Source: an uncultured Bacilli bacterium
GTDB lineage: Bacteria > Bacillota_I > Bacilli_A > RFN20 > CAG-631
DNA length: 11,282 nt
NCBI GenBank assembly: GCA_934215405.1
Contig: CAKPZU010000062.1
Location: forward strand, 1 to 11,282
Reading direction: 5' to 3'
Made by a program: the position numbers and the translations under genes. Below are positions 7,249 through 11,282 of the stretch, piece after piece. The notes beneath the pieces are model-generated. The model was not told the origin of the DNA, did no database searches, and worked only from the letters and a program-made list of their open reading frames with translations. Positions within the stretch are counted from its first letter, which is position 1. The number at the start of each line of letters is the position of its first letter.

Positions 7249-7257
7249 TGATTTTTC

Positions 7258-7288
7258 TAAAAAAAACTCCTATTGCTTTTGTTGGAGT
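7258..7288 (-). terminator. Stranded stem-loop terminator
   Basis: Minus-strand ACTCC (7288-7284) pairs with GGAGT (7270-7266) around a 13-nt loop, followed by a run of eight T, one shared with the stem. It has the form of an intrinsic terminator but no intact gene precedes it. It stands directly in front of the truncated ATP-binding protein stump, so it probably ended a gene now lost or came with an inserted piece of DNA. Confidence 0.6.
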
Positions 7289-7643
7289 AAGTGTACCCTC
7301 TTGACAAGATTTCTATTTTATTAAGGAAAACAAAAATCAAATATTATATAAATAATTATTTTTTACCTTTTAATCCGCCATTTTCCGCCAGTGGGGACTC
7401 AACTCCTACTTCAATTTATCTTTTACACTTTTAGAATATGGTAATAAATTTTTTAATTGATTCTTTATTAATATTTTCAAAAATGCATAATTTAATAGTT
7501 AACCGCATTTATTTTACAAAAGGCCCATTTTTATTAATAGATGAAGAATTGACGCATACATTTGCACATAACTTTTAAGTTACTTGTGGGGTAAAGGAAA
7601 AAAAATCCCACAAGTAAATTTGCAGGATTCAATTATCAAATAT
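7289..7643. other. Decayed gene-free stretch between the ATPase stump and ssrA
   Basis: No intact gene is seen. On the minus strand one frame from about 7600 to 7356 stays open except for three in-frame stops. Its readable pieces are RLTIKLCIFENINKESIKKF and, near the end, IEVGVESPLAENGGLKGKK before a TAA at 7356-7358. This looks like a decayed coding tail, and the second piece corresponds to a small island of higher GC at 7376-7404. I do not recognise the family with confidence; a recombinase tail is only a guess. The 46-codon plus-strand frame at 7438-7578 is judged a shadow. A long inverted repeat occupies 7580-7617. Confidence 0.45.
7580..7617. repeat. Inverted repeat (11-bp arms) beside the ssrA 3' end
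   Basis: TTACTTGTGGG at 7580-7590 pairs perfectly with CCCACAAGTAA at 7607-7617 around a 16-nt loop with an A8 run. It lies 27 bp past the CCA end of ssrA. No T tract follows the stem on either strand, so it is not a textbook intrinsic terminator, though it may still end or protect the tmRNA precursor. Confidence 0.8.
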
Positions 7644-8016
7644 TGGTGGAGATGGCGAGAATTGCACTCGTGTCCAAACCATGCCCCATACAACCTTCTA
7701 CATGTTTATCTAATTACTGATTAATTTAATGAAAGCTTCATCAATTAGCAAGTAAAGCAATCACGAGATTGTATATTTTTTCGTCCTATCATTTACAATC
7801 ATTATTTAGGCTTATTCTACTTTTGTTGACCCCGGTGAACTAGCAAAATAGACGAATCTAGGCCGAGGGATCACTTCCTAGCTATAAGGAATTAAGCAGC
7901 GAATGCAAATGATCTGTTTGTATTTGTATTGTTATTTATTTTTATTTTGGTTATAAGGTAACCACTCCACATGCTTATCATACCAAGCCTTAGCCTGTCG
8001 AAACTAAGTCATCCCC
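7644..8016 (-). ncRNA. ssrA: Transfer-messenger RNA (tmRNA)
   Basis: Rescues ribosomes stalled on mRNAs lacking a stop codon and tags the unfinished protein for proteolysis, with SmpB. The 5' end GGGGATGACTTAGTTTCGACAGG (8016-7994 region) carries the conserved GACNNNGUUUCGACAG core. The 3' end is GCCATCTCCACCA with an encoded CCA. The acceptor stem pairs GGGGAT with ATCTCC. The tag frame ends in the codons AAC AGA TCA TTT GCA TTC GCT GCT TAA, giving ...NRSFAFAA, with the stop at 7894-7892; the upstream part in the same frame is Asn/Thr-rich (NNNTNT), and I cannot fix the resume codon. The length of 373 nt is normal for the one-piece form. The T-loop reads TGCAATT, with G instead of U at position 55. 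Identification is secure. Confidence 0.96.
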
Positions 8017-8019
8017 TAG

Positions 8020-8040
8020 TAGGTAAATAGCCTTTACCTA
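8020..8040 (-). promoter_or_regulatory. Perfect hairpin in the ssrA 5' leader
   Basis: TAGGTAAA (8040-8033) and TTTACCTA (8027-8020) form an 8-bp perfect stem with a 5-nt loop. It lies 3 nt before the mature tmRNA 5' end and starts close to the predicted transcription start. It may steer RNase P cleavage or protect the precursor's 5' end; this role is inference. Confidence 0.65.
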
Positions 8041-8045
8041 TTAAT

Positions 8046-8054
8046 ATTATAGCA
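8046..8054 (-). promoter_or_regulatory. Extended -10 promoter of ssrA
   Basis: Minus-strand TGCTATAAT is a perfect extended -10 that would start transcription near 8039, about 23 nt before the mature tmRNA. A TTGAAA lies upstream but only 8 bp from the -10, too close to serve as its -35. Confidence 0.7.
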
Positions 8055-8099
8055 TTATTTTTCAAGAAAATAAATCCTTTATACAATAAATGAACTAAT

Positions 8100-8179
8100 A
8101 ATATCTAATTTTCTAAAACTTTCATATTTATTTAACGTTTTATTCACATTCAACATAATAGTATTTATCAAAAGTAATA
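8100..8179 (-). pseudogene. Relic of a discoidin-like protein C-terminus
   Basis: In the frame one base off the preceding gene, the minus strand reads NITFDKYYYVECE and then a stop. This closely matches IVTFDKYYYIELE in the C-terminal part of the surface-protein gene at the right end of the window. The DNA match is 27 of 29 bases (8149-8177 against 10793-10821). Past this the frame breaks into several stops. It is best read as the eroded end of a paralogous gene, or the trace of a recombination between the two copies. Confidence 0.55.
8149..8177 (-). repeat. Dispersed repeat, copy A
   Basis: This 29-base segment matches copy B at 10793-10821 at 27 positions, in the same orientation about 2.6 kb apart. 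Both differences are transitions. In copy B it encodes TFDKYYYIE of the discoidin-like protein; here it lies in a relic just beyond the solute-binding pseudogene. Confidence 0.8.
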
Positions 8180-10518
8180 TTAATTATAACGTGAGCCCTC
8201 ATAATGACTCCTAATATTTCTATTAGTAATATCAGGATATAATGGATTTCCATTTTCATCACAATATAAAGTGTTTACATTGTTAGATAAATATAGCCAA
8301 GCCTCATTAGAATTGTCATTAATGTAATTTTCAATTTCCTTTAAATTCTTCATTATTGTACTAACATAAGTATCAGTACCAATTACATTAGGCCTATATA
8401 GTGTAAATCTATTTTGCCACCTTTCAAAAACACTTATTACATTACCATCTTTTTCAATTTCTACTGGTTCATTCCAATAATTTAGACATCTTACATAATT
8501 ATCAGATTCATCACCAACATTTTTTAAAGCATAAATACTATCAAGCATTTTAACAAGTCCATATGTAATGTTTGTAAAGTTTACTAAATCTGGTTCTTCA
8601 TCATTTGTTATATATAATTTATTAAGCTTTAGCCATTCTGATAATTGATATGACCAAATATCACTAAATCCATTTAATAGTTCACTATCCTGCCATGAAA
8701 AATTATAATTTTGTTTAATTAATGGTAAAGTTAAACTTCCAACCATCTTTTGACCATTGTATTCATATTTAATTTCTTTTCTTTCATTAATTGCATATGG
8801 ATCTAGGCTTGAAAACATTGCAAAGTAAGTTGCAATATCTTGTTTTAGCTTAGCATTTCTTTGTGTTGGAACCTTTTTACCATTTTCCATTCTAAATTGA
8901 TTGCCTACTACTAAACCTTCAACAGCAACACCAGTATATGCTTCTGAATTTGCATCAACCTTTGGATAAGGAAGATAATCTATTTTTGTATTTCTTGCTT
9001 TTATATCAGGAATATAATTTCCATTATCATCAATTGCTGGTAGACCATCATAAGAATAAACTGTTGCTGAATTAATATATTGAGAAATCATTGATAATGA
9101 CCAAGGTGCTTCTGCAAAGAATGTGCATTCATGATCCAAAGCAAAATCTTTTGCTGAGTTCCATGATTGAACATTATATCCATTTTTTGGCTTTACACCT
9201 GTTGAATTTTCATCATAAACATAAGCACAGTATTGAGATAATTCATTTTCCTTTTCAAGCATATGCTGAAGTTTTTCTTTTACTGCATCACTTGTTAAAT
9301 CAACTTTTCCATCTTTAATAAATGATTCATTAATTGATGACATTGCATATGATGTAAAATATTAAACAACCTTTGATAAACCAGCATGCTTTTCATTATT
9401 TGTCTTCTTAACTGCATCAGTAAATGTATCAATTGTTAAATTATCTACCCATTCTTTGTATTCATTTGTACAATATCCATCTTTAAATACATCAGAAACA
9501 ACTGGATTAGCTGCATCTTCTAAAATATCTAAATTAACAAACACACCCCACGGGTCAACTGAAAGAGGGAAAGCAGCTTGGAAATTGCCAAAATTGAATC
9601 TTGTCATAAAGTATTCATTATATGCATGATAATATTCAGAACTTGCATATTCTGATAAATCAGTGCAGAATCCTTCTTGTAGCATAGTAACAACATGGTC
9701 AACACCCCACATTAATTCTGGTAGATGGCCATATGCTCCTTTATAATCACCAATCATACTATTATAAGTACTAATAGGAGTATACATTAAATTAATTTTA
9801 ACATTTGGAGCAATCTTTTTAAAGGCACTTGCTGCAGCAAACCATCTTGCCATTTCTGGTGTTTGAATATCCCTTGGATGATACTTTTTAGTATTATCTT
9901 CTATATCATTTGAATAGTTGCCAATATCTTTTAGTTTACCTTCTTGGCCTTCAACGTAAATTAATAAATTTATTTCTTCATTAGCATTTAATACTTCTTC
10001 TGGAATATAGACATTTATCATTTTTTCATCTAATATTTCATTACAATTCACACAACGTTTATAGCTATATAAATGCTCGCCGCTTTTTTCAGGATCAGAC
10101 CATTCTCATGGAGTATGCTCTTTCATTTTAGATGGAGCTGTATATTCATAGTCACATTCAGTACATGAATATAAATCTATTCCTGTAGCTGAGCATGTTG
10201 CTTCTTCAACAACTTTTTTGGTCATTATATGCTCTTGCTTTTCAGATTTATAATGGCATAATTGGCATTCAAAATAATGATATTCGCCATCAAAATCCTT
10301 AGTGGCCTTATAATCATGCCCCTTCTTTTCTATTTTCTTATAGGTTGTATAATCACAAGTAGTACATTCTACATATGCCTCATAACCATCCTCTTCACAT
10401 GTTGCTTCTTTTCCTTCATGTTCAACTAAATTATGAACATGAGGCTTTTCACATGAAGTAATAAAAAATGCAAAAAGCATTCCAAAAAAAGCTGAAAGTA
10501 TTAAATTATTTTTTTCAT
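8180..10518 (-). pseudogene. Disrupted lipoprotein: CxxC-repeat domain plus extracellular solute-binding protein
   Basis: A single frame of about 779 codons, broken three times. The probable start is the ATG at 10518, with AGGG 5 nt upstream; the following run of seven A (10515-10509) must be eight for the signal peptide (MKKNNLILSAFFGMLFAFFITSC) to be in frame. The lipobox ITSC is followed by four CxxC modules (CTTC, CQLC, CTEC, CVNC) with ATC..DG/TG spacing. These precede a family 1-type solute-binding domain: RWFAAASAFKKIAP, then FPLSVDPWGVFVNLDILEDA, where such proteins carry their P..xx.xxxxYN motif. The body carries an in-frame TGA at 10108-10106 and an in-frame TAA at 9364-9362; no other frameshift was seen. 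The readable pieces are 10480-10106, 10051-9362 and 9343-8180. The C-terminus (IRSHYEGSRYN) looks natural. An intact protein would capture sugar or oligosaccharide for an ABC importer outside the membrane; no permease genes are in view. Confidence 0.78.
10509..10515 (-). repeat. A7 homopolymer tract directly after the start codon
   Basis: Minus-strand ATG is followed by seven A and then TAATTTAA. With seven A the frame stops after five codons; with eight it joins the lipoprotein signal peptide and the rest of the gene. It is either a slippage (phase-variation) site, a decay lesion or a sequencing error in a homopolymer. Confidence 0.6.
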
Positions 10519-10717
10519 ATTTTCCCTACATAATAGTATTATTTTAAAAGTAGTTTAATATGAATTATAATATTTTTATTTGAATTTAAATATAAAATGC
10601 TTATCTTTCTATATTAAATTACTTTTATTCATAAAAGTTACATTATTAACATCTATGCACAACAATATTTTACTTTAGTAAAGCAACAAAGTCAATTTAT
10701 TATGCTTATTAATTACT
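10519..10717. other. Intergenic region upstream of the solute-binding pseudogene
   Basis: About 200 bp of very AT-rich DNA. On the minus strand TATAAT (10569-10564) could be the -10 for the solute-binding gene, but the -35 region is poor. A fully palindromic ACTTTTATTCATAAAAGT at 10621-10638 and a smaller TTTACTTTAGTAAA are AT-only hairpins without a following T tract, so termination after the discoidin-like gene is unproven. No small gene was seen. Confidence 0.4.
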
Positions 10718-11282
10718 TTATACAACAAACGAATCAAAAGACACTTTATTTTCTAAGATTTCTATAATTATTTCATGTTCTTTTTCTTCAAGTTCAATAT
10801 AATAATATTTATCAAAAGTAACAATATTACTAACTCCATCAATTGTTAGTTTTATTTTAGCATTAGTTGTATTTGAAATAATACCAAATGATTTTCCATT
10901 TGTTTTAGCTTTTATTATTCCATTGCCTAAAATAACATGACCAAAGGTCGAAAGTGATTCTTTATTAATAAAATATTGAGTGTTATTTTTTACAAAGTAA
11001 TCAAATGAGGTAGGAGAAACTAATTCACCTTCCATATTTAATGACATATTAATTTCTGATAATGCTACATAACGAGAAGATGTAGTACTATAAATTATTA
11101 GTTTATAATATCTAAGCTTTGTTAATTTAAAATTAACAGTTAAATTTCTACCATTTGCTAAAACATCCTTGTAGCTTCCTATTTCTTTTAAGTCATCAAG
11201 TGTTTCACCACCTAATAATTTAAAATCATTCATCATATGCATTTGTTTGCCACTATAACCAACAACATTTAAAGTATTTACT
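10718..11282 (-). CDS. Partial surface protein with discoidin-like (F5/8 C or CBM32-type) C-terminal region
   Basis: The frame is open to the right window edge, so only the last 187 or so codons are present. The stretch LTKLRYYKLIIYSTTSSRYVALSEINMSL has the pattern of the last strands of discoidin (F5/8 type C, CBM32-like) domains, which bind glycans: an aromatic-Lys/Arg-hydrophobic run, then a Ser-Glu-Ile-hydrophobic end strand. After it comes a beta-rich tail without recognised family (FGHVILGNGIIKAKTNGKSFG, then FDKYYYIELEEKEHEIIIEIL). No membrane anchor or sorting signal follows. It is probably extracellular, perhaps the end of a glycoside hydrolase or a large adhesin. It lies 199 bp before the solute-binding pseudogene on the same strand. 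A relic of its tail is found at 8149-8177. The domain call is by pattern only. Confidence 0.55.
   Translation of the reverse strand, partial: VNTLNVVGYSGKQMHMMNDFKLLGGETLDDLKEIGSYKDVLANGRNLTVNFKLTKLRYYKLIIYSTTSSRYVALSEINMSLNMEGELVSPTSFDYFVKNNTQYFINKESLSTFGHVILGNGIIKAKTNGKSFGIISNTTNAKIKLTIDGVSNIVTFDKYYYIELEEKEHEIIIEILENKVSFDSFVV
10793..10821 (-). repeat. Dispersed repeat, copy B
   Basis: Copy of the 29-base segment at 8149-8177, 27 of 29 identical and in the same orientation. Here it is inside the intact C-terminal coding region of the discoidin-like protein, encoding TFDKYYYIE, so this is the probable functional original. Confidence 0.8.

Noticed and set aside
7016..7324. 102-codon plus-strand frame
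   Set aside because: It is antisense to the AlbA_2-type stump, has no ribosome site and no recognisable motif; it is a shadow.
7376..7404. CCGCCA direct repeat as an attachment site or CRISPR-like unit
   Set aside because: Only two imperfect copies spaced by a few bases, best explained as part of a decayed coding tail.
7438..7578. 46-codon plus-strand frame beside ssrA
   Set aside because: No ribosome site and no homology that I recognise; the opposite strand has the more coding-like sequence.
9091..9318. 75-codon plus-strand frame rich in His
   Set aside because: It is antisense to the solute-binding pseudogene; its His and Leu run reflects the complementary codons.
10100..10112. TGA read as Trp (genetic code 4), as in mollicutes
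   Set aside because: Trp is TGG in all genes checked, including the pieces of this same gene, and the residue lost is more likely Gly of an HTPGEW motif. The TAA further down would remain unexplained.

Overview
The window is strongly AT-rich (about 30% GC by eye) and looks like chromosomal DNA of a low-GC, walled Firmicutes lineage, probably class Bacilli. The evidence is an S-box riboswitch on metK, a GSI-alpha glutamine synthetase of Bacillus type, a polysaccharide deacetylase and a VanZ-like protein, and Shine-Dalgarno sites of the form GG(T)GA placed about 8 nt from the start. Every intact gene ends in TAA and the Trp codons I checked are TGG, so the standard bacterial code applies. The species cannot be told from the window.

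Layout: (1) 1-1837, minus strand: a TSCPD-family small protein, a small helical protein, then metK behind its own sigma-A promoter, SAM-I riboswitch and intrinsic terminator. (2) 1862-3601: a lipoprotein polysaccharide deacetylase (plus strand) overlaps tail-to-tail with a VanZ-like membrane protein (minus), preceded by a cytidylate-kinase-like gene with a terminator. (3) 3724-6712: a tight glnA-pyrG pair, so glutamine synthesis sits with the glutamine-consuming CTP synthase. (4) 6713-7643: a decayed stretch with the C-terminal stump of an AlbA_2-type ATP-binding/winged-helix protein, a stranded terminator, a degenerate reading frame and an inverted repeat. It abuts the 3' end of ssrA, a common integration site for islands, and reads as an old island scar. 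(5) 7644-8054: ssrA (tmRNA) with an extended -10 promoter and a perfect leader hairpin. (6) 8080-11282: surface and uptake genes. One is a large lipoprotein that joins CxxC repeats to an extracellular solute-binding protein and is broken by a poly-A frameshift and two in-frame stops. The other is the C-terminal part of a discoidin-like surface protein that enters from beyond the right edge. A short relic of that protein's C-terminus lies just after the broken solute-binding gene.

The left two thirds are housekeeping (SAM, CTP and glutamine synthesis, ribosome rescue). The right third is accessory and partly degenerate. I see no phage, CRISPR array, complete insertion sequence or clearly new multi-gene system. 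The points most worth following up are the multiply disrupted solute-binding gene with its possible slippage tract, the ssrA-adjacent scar, and the compact metK control region.
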